Of a stretch of DNA of 64,000 nt, positions 1-8,127 are shown piece by piece; within the stretch, counting starts at the first letter, position 1; every line of letters begins with the position of its first letter. The stretch lies in contig ATWE01000003.1 in assembly GCA_000421085.1 (NCBI GenBank), positions 62,001-126,000 of the forward strand, given 5' to 3'. Source of the DNA: Ensifer sp. USDA 6670 (GTDB taxonomy: Bacteria > Pseudomonadota > Alphaproteobacteria > Rhizobiales > Rhizobiaceae). Below the pieces are notes generated by a model. The model saw only the letters and a program-made list of their open reading frames with translations, ran no database searches and was not told where the DNA came from. Both the position numbers and the translations under genes were made by a program.

Positions 1-2
1 CT

Positions 3-482
3 GATATCGCAGGCGTCCTGAACGATCCGGCCATCCGCAAGGCATTGCCCGCGGATTTCAACTCCATCGAGGGGCTATTCAAGGGCAATGGCCCCGGCGT
101 CTTCGGCGTCTCCGCCTCGAAGTTCCTGGAGGGCAATTCGACCTATCGGACCAGTGCCGATGACTTTTACGCCCAGGAGCTATCGCGCATCCAGAACAGG
201 AACGCCGGGCAGATGAGTCTCGGACAGCAGGTCTACGATGCGGCGACCAAGCGCATCGCTGGCATCGACCAATTGCGCGAAAAGATTTCGACAGCAAGCG
301 ACGCCAAGGACATCGCCGACCTTCAGGCCAGGCTTCAGGCGGAAACCGCTTTCCTCCAGACCGATGTTCTGCGGATGGAGGGTCTTCGCATGGTGCAGCA
401 AGCGCAGGCCCAGGTCGATGAGCAGCGCAAGGCCGAGGACTGGCGCCAGCGCATGGACACGATGAAAGCGGCACTGCCATGA
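3..482 (+). CDS. virB5: VirB5-like type IV secretion pilus-tip protein (5' end outside the window)
   Basis: The reading frame is open from the first bases of the window, so the annotated part is the C-terminal 159 residues of a larger protein. The visible part is a mostly helical, coiled-coil-rich sequence with many Gln, Arg and Ala. That is typical of the VirB5/TrbJ family, the minor pilus component that tips the T-pilus and helps contact the recipient. Its place immediately before an EexN-like gene and virB6 supports VirB5. The stop codon overlaps the start of the next gene by 4 nt (ATGA), so the two are probably translationally coupled. Assignment rests on position and composition more than on a specific motif. 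Confidence 0.8.
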   Translation, partial: DIAGVLNDPAIRKALPADFNSIEGLFKGNGPGVFGVSASKFLEGNSTYRTSADDFYAQELSRIQNRNAGQMSLGQQVYDAATKRIAGIDQLREKISTASDAKDIADLQARLQAETAFLQTDVLRMEGLRMVQQAQAQVDEQRKAEDWRQRMDTMKAALP

Positions 483-712
483 GCCGGTTTTTCCCCTTCC
501 GTGTGGTCCTTGGATTAGCGATCTGCTCTGAGCAAGGGGGGCAAACCTATACCGTCGATGAGCTGGTCGCCGACGAAGCTCTACTCTCCCGCGTCATGAC
601 GGAGTGCCGCAACAACCCGGGCGAATTGCGCGAAACGGCAAACTGCAAGAACGCGCAAGGCGCCGACGGGAAGCTCCGGCTCGACCGGATGCGGCAATCG
701 TTGGGAGGCTGA
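479..712 (+). CDS. EexN-family small lipoprotein
   Basis: This 77-residue protein has a short hydrophobic N-terminus ending in a lipobox-like LAIC at about residues 13-16. A conserved-looking block follows, with YTVDELVADEALL and ECRNNPGELR. This is the pattern of EexN (entry exclusion) lipoproteins found between virB5 and virB6 in rhizobial and Brucella-like VirB operons. The family role is thought to be surface or entry exclusion, or an accessory function at the outer membrane. The gene overlaps virB5 by 4 nt and ends 5 nt before virB6. The lipobox has Ile before the Cys instead of the usual Gly or Ala, so lipidation is likely but not certain. Confidence 0.7.
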   Translation: MSRFFPFRVVLGLAICSEQGGQTYTVDELVADEALLSRVMTECRNNPGELRETANCKNAQGADGKLRLDRMRQSLGG

Positions 713-717
713 TACCC

Positions 718-1653
718 ATGTATGAGGTGTTCAGTTTCGTCGACGAGCAGTTCAAGACGCCATTGGAGGACTTCATCTCTTCGGGAACGTCGAACATTGC
801 CGAGTGGGTCTCAGGGCCACTGACGGTAGCGGTCACCCTCTATGTCGTGCTCTACGGTTATCTTATTCTTCGTGGCTCGGTGCAGGAGCCGATCCTCGAC
901 TTCGCCTATGGGGCGATCAAACTCGCCATCATCGTGATGCTGGTGAAGAACGCCAGCGAATATCAGACCTATGTCACCAACATCTTCTTCGATGTGCTTC
1001 CGCGCGAGATCTCCCAGGCGCTGAACATCGGGACGGCGCCGAGCGCCTCGACCTTCGACAGCCTTCTGGATAAGGGGCAGGCTTCCGCGACTGACATTTG
1101 GTCGCGCGCCTCGTGGCCGGTGGACATTGTCACCGGCGTCGGTGGCATGATGGTGATCGGTGCGAGCTTCATCGTCGCGGCGATCGGCTACATTGTCTCG
1201 CTCTACGCGCGGCTCGCGCTCGCCATCGTGCTCGCGATCGGCCCGATCTTCGTGGCGCTCGCCCTGTTTCAGGCGACGCGGCGCTTCACCGAAGCCTGGA
1301 TAGGACAGCTTGCAAATTTTGTGGTTCTCCAGGTTCTCGTCGTTGCCATCGGCTCACTGCTGATCACCTGCATAGACACGACGTTCACGGCGATCGAGGG
1401 ATACAGCGATGTGCTGATGCGGCCGATCGCGCTTTGCGCCATCTGCCTTGCCGCCCTCTACGTCTTCTACCAGCTTCCCAACATTGCCTCGGCTCTGGCT
1501 TCCGGAGGTGCATCGCTGACCTACGGCTACGGTGCGGCCCGAGACGCCCACGAAAGCACGCTCGCCGTGGTCGCCTCACGCGGATTCAAGGTCGCCGGGC
1601 GCGGGGTTCGCGCGGCTGGGCGGACATTCAGATCAAAGGGCGCCGGTTCATGA
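718..1653 (+). CDS. virB6: VirB6 polytopic inner-membrane channel protein
   Basis: This 311-residue protein has at least five hydrophobic segments: about residues 30-50, 60-75, a long stretch at 141-185, 200-220 and 237-256. This is the VirB6/TrbL topology. VirB6 forms part of the inner-membrane channel through which the DNA-relaxase substrate passes. The ATG at 718 was chosen because it gives the normal family N-terminus (MYEVFSFVDEQF). The same frame stays open upstream to 604, inside the preceding gene. The C-terminal tail is Arg/Gly-rich and probably cytoplasmic. It is the third visible gene of the virB operon. Confidence 0.9.
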   Translation: MYEVFSFVDEQFKTPLEDFISSGTSNIAEWVSGPLTVAVTLYVVLYGYLILRGSVQEPILDFAYGAIKLAIIVMLVKNASEYQTYVTNIFFDVLPREISQALNIGTAPSASTFDSLLDKGQASATDIWSRASWPVDIVTGVGGMMVIGASFIVAAIGYIVSLYARLALAIVLAIGPIFVALALFQATRRFTEAWIGQLANFVVLQVLVVAIGSLLITCIDTTFTAIEGYSDVLMRPIALCAICLAALYVFYQLPNIASALASGGASLTYGYGAARDAHESTLAVVASRGFKVAGRGVRAAGRTFRSKGAGS

Positions 1654-1690
1654 CGCTCCTTCGCACAAGCAAGAAAGAGGGCCTTTCGGA

Positions 1691-1957
1691 ATGACAAGAA
1701 CTTTTCCGCTGCTGTGCATGGCGGCGATCTTCAGCGGCTGCGCATCAATGAGCCATCCACTCCCGAAATGCGATGGCTATTCGCGCCGGCCGCTCAATCG
1801 CGCCATGTGGCAGTGGGAGGGGGATCTAAAACAGAAGCATTCCGACGCGCCCCCGGTAGCCTCACCGCGCATGGCTTCCTATGTCGAGGCACGCAAGCAG
1901 CCGTCCGCCTTCGCCCATTTCGACGTCGACGCATCCTATCGTCCTTGTAAGGGGTAG
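1691..1957 (+). CDS. virB7: VirB7-like small lipoprotein
   Basis: The 88-residue product starts with a Lys/Arg-free hydrophobic signal (FPLLCMAAIFSGC) ending in a good lipobox, SGC, with the Cys near residue 17. It lies exactly between virB6 and virB8. That is the virB7 position, where a small outer-membrane lipoprotein stabilises VirB9 and the core complex. The mature part contains a short Pro-rich segment and two more Cys residues. The frame is open upstream to 1532, but the ATG at 1691 gives a proper signal peptide and lies 37 nt after virB6. Sequence conservation in this family is weak, so the name rests on size, lipobox and position. Confidence 0.7.
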   Translation: MTRTFPLLCMAAIFSGCASMSHPLPKCDGYSRRPLNRAMWQWEGDLKQKHSDAPPVASPRMASYVEARKQPSAFAHFDVDASYRPCKG

Positions 1958-1961
1958 CGCG

Positions 1962-2633
1962 ATGGTCTCCAGCGACGAGCTCAAGACGTACTTCGAAAAT
2001 GCGCGGCGGTTCGATCAGGACCGGATGATTCAGGTCGAGCGCTCGGCGCGCATCGCCTGGTCGATCGCCATCGTTGCATGCGTCCTTGCTGGTGCATCCA
2101 TCTTCGCGGTCGCCGACCTCACGCCGCTGAAAACGGTCGAGCCGTTTGTCGTGCGGGTCGACAATTCGACCGGCATCGTCGACGTCGTGTCGGCGCTGAC
2201 GTCGACGGCGGGAACCTACGACGAGGCTGTCACCAAATACTTCGCGGCGAAATATGTGCGCGCTCGCGAAGGCTACGTCTGGAGCGAAGCGGAAGAGATT
2301 TTCCGCACGGTCGCCCTGCTGTCCACTCAGGCAGAGCAAGCCCGGTTCGCGGCCTTATATCGCGGCAGTAATCCAGAATCGCCGCAGAATACCTACGGGC
2401 GCGGCGCCACGGCGCGCATCAGCATCGCATCGATCTCGCTGATCAATCCGAATGTCGTCTCCGTTCGCTACATGCGCACGGTAACCCGTGGGGAAGAGGT
2501 CCGGACGACCCATTGGGTCGCAACGCTCACCTTCGCTTATGTGAACGCGCCGATGTCGTCTACCGACCGACTTGTGAACCCTCTCGGTTTTGCCGTTAGC
2601 GAATACCGGGCCGACCCGGAGGCGATCAACTGA
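1962..2633 (+). CDS. virB8: VirB8 bitopic inner-membrane core protein
   Basis: This 223-residue protein has a cytoplasmic N-terminus, one membrane segment at about residues 31-53, and a periplasmic NTF2-like domain. VirB8 has this architecture and acts as a nucleation centre for the type IV secretion machine. It contains the expected KTVEPFVVRVD stretch just after the membrane segment. The start at 1962 lies 4 nt after the stop of the VirB7-like gene, and the stop overlaps the virB9 start by 1 nt. The length is normal for the family. Confidence 0.92.
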   Translation: MVSSDELKTYFENARRFDQDRMIQVERSARIAWSIAIVACVLAGASIFAVADLTPLKTVEPFVVRVDNSTGIVDVVSALTSTAGTYDEAVTKYFAAKYVRAREGYVWSEAEEIFRTVALLSTQAEQARFAALYRGSNPESPQNTYGRGATARISIASISLINPNVVSVRYMRTVTRGEEVRTTHWVATLTFAYVNAPMSSTDRLVNPLGFAVSEYRADPEAIN

Positions 2634-3487
2634 TGCGGACCACAGCCATCTTCGCTCTCATTCTTTGCGGCTCGGCAGCCACTGCGCTTGCCCTCGAAAT
2701 CCCGCGTGGGGCACCGCAGGACAGTCGGGTGCGTTTTGTCGACTACCAGCCCTACAACATCACCCGGATTATCGGCTCGCTTCGGTCTTCGGTGCAGGTC
2801 GAGTTCGCCCCCGACGAGGAGATCGCGCATGTCGCCCTCGGCAACAGCGTCGCCTGGGAAGTCGCGCCGGCTGGAAACATCCTGTTCCTGAAGCCGCGCG
2901 AGAACCAGCCGATCACCAATATCTCCGTCGTGACCAGCCGCCGCGACGGCTCCACGCGCAGCTACCAGATGGAGCTGACGGTGCGAGACGGAACGGTGGA
3001 GGTCGGCCAGAACACCTACTTCTACGTCAAGTACCGCTACCCCGCAGATGAAGCCGAGCGCCGGCGCCAGGCGGCCGCCGCGCGTGCGATCGCGGCGCAA
3101 GCCAAGCAAGCTGACAGTGTTCTGGCGATGCACGAGTCCTATGGGCCGCGGAACTGGCGTTACTCCGCACAAGGGGCGCAGGCGCTGGAGCCGCGATCGG
3201 TCTACGACAATGGCAAGGTTACGACCTTTGCCTTCGTCGGCAATCAGGAGATGCCTGCCATCTACATAGAGAACTCGGACGGCAGCCAGAGCCTGGTGAC
3301 CAAAACGGTCGACGGCAACTTGGTTCTCGTGCACGCCATCAGCCGGAAGTTCATCCTGCGCAAGGGTGGCGACGTTCTTTGCGTCTTCAACGAGGCATAT
3401 GACCGGATCGGCATCAACCCTGACACCAACACGACTTCACCGTCGGTCGAGCGGATCGTGCGGACCGATGCTGACGCGGCGCAATAG
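2633..3487 (+). CDS. virB9: VirB9 periplasmic/outer-membrane core protein
   Basis: This 284-residue protein begins with a cleavable signal peptide of about 20 residues ending in ATALA. It carries the VirB9/CagX fold: an N-terminal beta domain, a charged Ala/Arg-rich linker near residues 140-165, and a C-terminal beta-sandwich containing PAIYIENSDGSQ and the DVLCVFNEAYD segment. VirB9 forms the outer ring of the core complex together with VirB7 and VirB10. The gene overlaps virB8 by 1 nt and is 9 nt from virB10. Nothing seems truncated. Confidence 0.92.
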   Translation: MRTTAIFALILCGSAATALALEIPRGAPQDSRVRFVDYQPYNITRIIGSLRSSVQVEFAPDEEIAHVALGNSVAWEVAPAGNILFLKPRENQPITNISVVTSRRDGSTRSYQMELTVRDGTVEVGQNTYFYVKYRYPADEAERRRQAAAARAIAAQAKQADSVLAMHESYGPRNWRYSAQGAQALEPRSVYDNGKVTTFAFVGNQEMPAIYIENSDGSQSLVTKTVDGNLVLVHAISRKFILRKGGDVLCVFNEAYDRIGINPDTNTTSPSVERIVRTDADAAQ

Positions 3488-3496
3488 GAGGTCGCC

Positions 3497-4669
3497 ATGG
3501 TTCAGGAAGACGAGAGCCGCATACCTGGCGAGCGCGCCGAAACGGTCGCGGACAGGCGGATCGACAACAATTCCGTCCGCAAGCGCGGCGCTGTGGCGCT
3601 GGCCGTCGTCGCCTTTGTCGCCTTCGCGCTTTGGTCGATGATTGGCGAGAAGACGCCAGCGGATACCACGAGACCGGAGCGGGTGGTCATTCGGCAGACG
3701 ACAAACTTCGAACCAGCCAAGGAAAAGGTTGAGCCTGTCCGGACCGAGCCGGAGATCCAACTGCCGACGCCGGTCGTCCCCGAGGAGTTGCTGGAAGAAG
3801 ATCCGCTGCTCGATTCCGCCCGTCGCGCGCCGGTCATGGCCTATAGCGCTGGACAGGAGAACACGGCAACTCGCGGGGATGTCGTTGACACCCCAGGGTC
3901 GGCGGACAGCAATTTCCTGCCGCTCGATGGTAACGTGATGGGCGAGAATGGCGCCAGCAATGATGAGCAACGATTTGGCGCTTTGCATCGGCCGACCCGG
4001 CTTGAGGGCTCGCGCGCGGGCATGCTTGGCAATCGGAATTACATTGTCGCGATGGGCACCTCGATACCCTGCGTGTTAGAAACGGCGATGGCGTCGGATC
4101 AGCCCGGCTTCACAAGCTGCGTGATCAATCGGGACGTTCTTTCCGACAATGGCCGCATCGTGTTGATGGAAAAAGGCACACAGATCGTCGGCGAATACCG
4201 TGGCGGTTTACAGCAGGGGCAAAAGCGCCTGTTCGTGCTTTGGAACCGTGCGAAGACGCCGAACGGCGTCATCGTTACGCTGGCGTCACCGGCGACCGAT
4301 GCGCTCGGCCGTGCCGGCGTCGACGGCGATGTCGACACCCATTGGTGGGAGCGCTTCGGCAGTGCCCTTCTTCTTTCCATAGTCGGAGACGCCACAAGTT
4401 ATGCCAACAGCCGCCTGCAGGACAGTGACGTCGGTGCGCAGAACACCACGGGCGCGGGCCAGCAGGCCGCAGCGATTGCGGTGGAGCAGTCGATCAACAT
4501 CCCGCCGACGCTCCTGAAGCACCAAGGTGAGCTTGTATCGATCTTCGTCGCACGCGACCTCGACTTTTCCGGCGTCTACAGGCTTCGAATAACGGAACCG
4601 AAGAACAGAAATCTTGACCGGGCGGTCCTGGGTGACTTCAGTCCGCAATCGGCGTTGGTGACAAAGTAG
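3497..4669 (+). CDS. virB10: VirB10 energy-transducing core protein
   Basis: This 390-residue protein has a short cytoplasmic tail, one membrane segment at about residues 33-50, a Pro/Glu-rich periplasmic linker (about 75-110), and a C-terminal TrbI/VirB10 beta-barrel domain (about 180-385) with the family stretch RFGSALLLS. VirB10 spans both membranes and couples ATPase activity to channel gating. The start is preceded by AGGAGGTC, a strong ribosome binding site, and lies 9 nt after virB9. The length is normal. Confidence 0.93.
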   Translation: MVQEDESRIPGERAETVADRRIDNNSVRKRGAVALAVVAFVAFALWSMIGEKTPADTTRPERVVIRQTTNFEPAKEKVEPVRTEPEIQLPTPVVPEELLEEDPLLDSARRAPVMAYSAGQENTATRGDVVDTPGSADSNFLPLDGNVMGENGASNDEQRFGALHRPTRLEGSRAGMLGNRNYIVAMGTSIPCVLETAMASDQPGFTSCVINRDVLSDNGRIVLMEKGTQIVGEYRGGLQQGQKRLFVLWNRAKTPNGVIVTLASPATDALGRAGVDGDVDTHWWERFGSALLLSIVGDATSYANSRLQDSDVGAQNTTGAGQQAAAIAVEQSINIPPTLLKHQGELVSIFVARDLDFSGVYRLRITEPKNRNLDRAVLGDFSPQSALVTK

Positions 4670-4678
4670 GGTGGCATT

Positions 4679-5863
4679 ATGACTGAGGGACCTGACGCAG
4701 CAGTCGTCCGCGAGCTGCTTGCTCCGCTTTCGCGGTTCTTGAGAGACAGATCCCTTTATGAGGTGATCGTAAATCGGCCCGGGCAGGTGTTGACCGAAGG
4801 CGCCGATGGCTGGCGGACCCATGACACGCCGGAGCTGACCTTCGAGAAGCTGATGCGCCTTGCCCGGGCCGTCGCGTCGTTCTCCCATCAATCCATCGAC
4901 GAGAGGCGGCCGATCTTGTCAGCGACCCTGCCGGGAGACGAAAGGATCCAGATGGTCATTCCGCCGGCGACAAGCAAGGGCATCGTCAGCATTACCATCC
5001 GGAAACCCTCTTCGGTGACACGGAGCCTCGAGGACCTCGAGAAGGATGGGCTGTTCGCGGACGTGACGCACGCCGGCGATAGGGGTTCAGCGGACCGTAG
5101 AATTGTCGATCTTCATCGAAATGGCGCTTATGCTGAGTTCCTGCGTGAGGCGGTGCTGGCGCGCAAGAACATCATAATTTCGGGAGCGACGGGGTCAGGT
5201 AAGACGACACTCTCCAAGGCGCTCGTGCGTCATATTCCGATCTATGAGCGGATCATCTCTATCGAAGATGCGCCGGAACTCATTATCCCGCAGCCGAACC
5301 ATGTGCGGTTGTTCTATTCTAAGGGAGGACAGGGGCTTGCCGACATCGGTGCGAAGGAGCTCCTGGAGTCCTGTCTGCGCATGCGGCCGGATCGTATTCT
5401 GCTTCAGGAACTGCGCGATGGGACGGCATTCTATTACGTTCGCAACGTCAATTCCGGGCATCCCGGATCGATCACGACGGTCCACTCCGATTGCGCAGCG
5501 CTGGCGTTCGAGCAGTTAACGCTGCTCGTGAAGGAATCAGATGGTGGCCGGGACCTTGACAGGGATGATATTCATAAGCTTTTGAAGGCCGCGGTCGACA
5601 TAATTGTCCAGTGCAAGCGCATCGATGGGTGCTTCCGCGTGACGGAGATTTATTTCGACCCAAGCCATGCTGGGCCCTTGAGATGCGGGTGCGGTTCTGA
5701 TTGTGTGGAGAGCGGACGCTCGCTGCAGCTGGCACCGACGACCGTGGACATCGGCGTGCCACAAATGCTGGCGCGGAAGTGGGTTCCGCACCCGCGCGAT
5801 GAGGCGCCCACCATAGGGTCCTCAATGGTTCCGTCGCCTGAGAGTACCTTCGCATCGAGCTAG
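4679..5863 (+). CDS. virB11: VirB11 traffic ATPase with an unusual C-terminal extension
   Basis: This cytoplasmic hexameric secretion ATPase has Walker A GATGSGKT at residues 169-176, the Asp box (SIEDAPEL, about 194-201), the Walker B region (RPDRILLQELRDG) and the His box (GHPGSITTVHSD, 260-271). It powers pilus assembly and substrate transfer in the virB operon, 9 nt downstream of virB10. Family members usually end shortly after the EIYFDP segment (residues 323-328). Here the frame continues about 66 residues with a Cys-rich, low-conservation tail. The likely cause is loss of the normal stop or a small frameshift near 5660-5680. The core enzyme appears intact. Confidence 0.92.
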   Translation: MTEGPDAAVVRELLAPLSRFLRDRSLYEVIVNRPGQVLTEGADGWRTHDTPELTFEKLMRLARAVASFSHQSIDERRPILSATLPGDERIQMVIPPATSKGIVSITIRKPSSVTRSLEDLEKDGLFADVTHAGDRGSADRRIVDLHRNGAYAEFLREAVLARKNIIISGATGSGKTTLSKALVRHIPIYERIISIEDAPELIIPQPNHVRLFYSKGGQGLADIGAKELLESCLRMRPDRILLQELRDGTAFYYVRNVNSGHPGSITTVHSDCAALAFEQLTLLVKESDGGRDLDRDDIHKLLKAAVDIIVQCKRIDGCFRVTEIYFDPSHAGPLRCGCGSDCVESGRSLQLAPTTVDIGVPQMLARKWVPHPRDEAPTIGSSMVPSPESTFASS

Positions 5864-6454
5864 GCTTCGGGGCCAAAATGGGCCTAGCTGGCGCCTGTCG
5901 CGGTCTCAGCACATCCGTCCTTTCTGAAGCTTCGAGCCGATAAAAGATGAAAGCGCCAGCGCACGCTTGTAATCTCCGGGGCGCTGATATCGCCGACGTC
6001 GCTCCTCGCTCGTCTGATCATTGACCTGCAGGAGCGGCGGGACGACACAGGCGCGTCCGTGAAGAGCAGCGAAGGGGATAGACACTTCGGTCGCACCGGG
6101 AATGATTGAATGGCACCACAAATGCCTCGGATTTTTCGAGCGCGAATCTAAGCTCGCATCGCAAGCCGATGATGGATAGCGCCTTCAAGATGCCGGCCTC
6201 CCTGCCGCTTCGGACCTGTCTGCTATTGGCTTGTGACGATTGAGCAGAAAGATGATTATCGCCGCCCTATATAGATTGCTATATTATTGAATGGCACCCT
6301 TAGATGGTATCCATATGAGATGTTTAGGTTCTACATTTCTTGGAAATGCTCACAATTTACATAAAAACAGCCGGTACTTTTATTTCAGAGCAGAACTCAT
6401 CTCGAAAATTCTGCAGCCGGCTGGAGCCGAGCAAGGGTGCAGCCGAGGTGTACA
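5864..6454. other. Intergenic stretch after virB11
   Basis: About 590 bases contain no well-supported gene apart from the doubtful minus-strand frame listed separately. The 13-nt direct repeat ATTGAATGGCACC occurs at 6105-6117 and 6286-6298. The stretch around 6240-6360 is AT-richer than its surroundings. A promoter or regulatory region is possible, but nothing decisive is visible. Confidence 0.4.
5906..6121 (-). CDS. Possible small hypothetical protein
   Basis: A 71-residue frame on the minus strand begins with TTG. Its sequence is not low complexity and has a plausible helical C-terminus (TSEERRRRYQRPGDYKRA). No family is recognised and there is no clear ribosome binding site. It lies convergent to virB11. 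It may be the remnant of a longer gene or no gene at all. Confidence 0.25.
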   Translation of the reverse strand: MWCHSIIPGATEVSIPFAALHGRACVVPPLLQVNDQTSEERRRRYQRPGDYKRALALSSFIGSKLQKGRMC

Positions 6455-6762
6455 ATGAAGGTCGCAAACCTTGCTATGGTCTGATGACAGCTGCGTCCGA
6501 TGCTCAGGCGTCTAACGGCAATGACATCAATCGGTGGTGCGAAAATGACCCTGCCATAGCACTGGCGTACGTCGACGGGATTATGGACGCATATGCCACG
6601 GTGGGTCCTCCAGTCGATTATTGCCCAGCCAGGGACGTGACTTATGGGCAAGTCCGCGACGTCGTCTGTAAATGGGTCAACACTAATCCAGAGGAGAGAC
6701 ATAGGTCAGGCGCCTTGCTGATCCCTCTGGCATTGAGCAAGGTTTGGCCCTGCGAGGACTAA
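6455..6762 (+). pseudogene. Rap1a/Tai-like secreted protein, frameshifted in the signal peptide
   Basis: The segment GNDINRWCENDPAIALAYV and the following TYGQVRDVVCKWV match the pattern of the Rap1a/Tai family. These are small periplasmic proteins whose founding members are immunity proteins for type VI amidase effectors. ATG at 6455 has a good Shine-Dalgarno (GAGGTG) and opens a signal peptide, MKVANLAMV, which hits a stop 27 nt on. The next frame supplies the rest of the signal (LMTAASDAQA) and the whole domain to 6762. A one-base indel near 6478-6484 explains this. Without the shift the protein would have about 102 residues. The open frame starting upstream at 6340 lacks a signal and is probably not the original start. 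No neighbouring effector is seen. Confidence 0.65.
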
Positions 6763-6814
6763 TCACCGAGTACTGAAAGCTGCCGATGCAGCCGCTGATG
6801 GCGACGAATTCATC

Positions 6815-7007
6815 CAGCATGTCAGCGACTTTTCATGGCGATCGCGACGGCGTAACGCGGAAAATGGCGCTCGAAGAGCCGCGGGCGGCACAGAAGCGAA
6901 CCCTCGATCAGACATGGCAATACCTCGGCAACCTTGTCCCCTCACTCCAGCGCGACGAATGCAGCAATTACTTCGCAAACGCCGGATATGCTTCGGTCAA
7001 AACCTGA
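6815..7007 (+). pseudogene. IS630-family transposase C-terminal remnant
   Basis: The end of this frame, with TWQYLGNLVPSL and DECSNYFANAGY, resembles the conserved C-terminus of IS630-type transposases (typically ...ECANYFSAAGYDA). The DDE catalytic core is not present, and no terminal inverted repeat or TA target duplication was recognised. It is a degenerate tail, which indicates past transposition at the edge of the conjugation region. Confidence 0.6.
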
Positions 7008-7019
7008 AAAGCCCTCGAG

Positions 7020-7372
7020 CCGGTTGGCGCGGCATCGCTGGACCGGTCCCGCAATGGGAGCGGTTCTGGCCGCCACCGCTGCCGCCTCTGCTGCCCTTGG
7101 TATCCCTGCCTGGCCGCAACAACCTCGCCTGATCAGCGATGAGGTGACCCTCGCATGTCGTGCTCCCGTTCAACAATCTCAGCGGAGCGCGAGGTGGGAC
7201 CGTAGGACTGACGGAAGACATCATCAGCGACCTCTCCCACGCGCGAAACCTCCTCTTGGTCGCGCGCACCTCTTCCGAGCATCAGGACACACGGTCCCGG
7301 TCCGAAAAAGTCAGCAGGGAGCTTGGCGCGAAGTATCTCCTGCAGGGCAGCATCAGTCTCGGGATAGATTAG
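7020..7372 (+). pseudogene. Fragment of a class III cyclase/TolB-like-domain protein
   Basis: Two adjacent frames together give a membrane-anchor-like segment (MGAVLAATAAASAALGI) and then the start of a FlgO/TolB-like domain (VLPFNNLSG ... TEDIISDL ... RELGAKYLLQGS). This order is found in class III adenylate/guanylate cyclases with TPR tails, such as the intact gene at 24253-26145. The frame changes near 7155 and the sequence stops at 7372, with no cyclase domain before it and no TPRs after it. It is a dead internal fragment of a paralogue. Confidence 0.6.
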
Positions 7373-7542
7373 ATTGGCTACTCCCCGGTGTGCTCCGCGC
7401 GGGGTGGGGCGGGGAGGATGAGCCGAACGGACTATGCGCAAGTGGTGCCCTATTCGCGTATAGTGCTCCTCGGGAGACTGTACCGCAGAGCAAGTTGATT
7501 GCTTGGTTCCGGAGCCCAGCCCTGCGGCGGGAGAGAGCGGCC

Positions 7543-8127
7543 ATGTTCGATCAGCGGGAGAAGATCGCGCTCCTCATCGACGGCGCCAATCTGTTTGCCG
7601 CCGCGAAGGCGCTCGGCTTCGACATTGATTACCGCAAGCTGCTCGAGGCTTTTCGCAAGCGCGCTTATCTGCTCCGTGCCAATTACTATTGCGCGCTGGT
7701 AGAGGACCAGGAAACGGCTACAATCCGGCCGCTGATCGACTGGCTCGACTACAACGGATACCAGGTGGTGACCAAACCTGTCAGAGAATTCACCGACTCG
7801 CTCGGACGTCGCAAGGTCAAGGGCAACATGGATGTGGAGCTAGCGATCGACGCCCTCGAGATGTCGAAGACGGCCGATCATCTCGTGATTTTCTCAGGCG
7901 ATGGCAACTTCACGAGTCTTGTCGTGGCGTTGCAACGCAGTGGGTGCAAGGTCTCGGTAGTGTCGACCATGGCGACCCGGCCACCAATGATTTCAGACGC
8001 ACTGCGCCGCGAAGCCGATCACTTCATTGAGCTGGACAGGCTGCGGGGCGAGATAAACCGGGCGCTTTCAGAAAGCGCCTCAAACGGCGGCGAGAATGGT
8101 CATGCAGTATCGGCACTTGGAGCGTGA
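7543..8127 (+). CDS. NYN-domain (LabA/DUF88 family) putative RNase
   Basis: This 194-residue protein carries a PIN-like NYN fold over about residues 7-170. Acidic positions typical of the metal site are visible: D13 in LLIDGAN, the Asp residues in NMDVELAIDAL, and the Asp in FSGDGNF. Proteins of the LabA/DUF88 group are predicted or shown to be metal-dependent ribonucleases. The exact substrate here is unknown. The ATG at 7543 follows GGGAGAGAG and gives the normal family start. The frame is open upstream to 6934 but that part encodes other remnants. The gene stands alone and appears intact. A role in plasmid maintenance or RNA turnover is only a guess. Confidence 0.85.
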   Translation: MFDQREKIALLIDGANLFAAAKALGFDIDYRKLLEAFRKRAYLLRANYYCALVEDQETATIRPLIDWLDYNGYQVVTKPVREFTDSLGRRKVKGNMDVELAIDALEMSKTADHLVIFSGDGNFTSLVVALQRSGCKVSVVSTMATRPPMISDALRREADHFIELDRLRGEINRALSESASNGGENGHAVSALGA

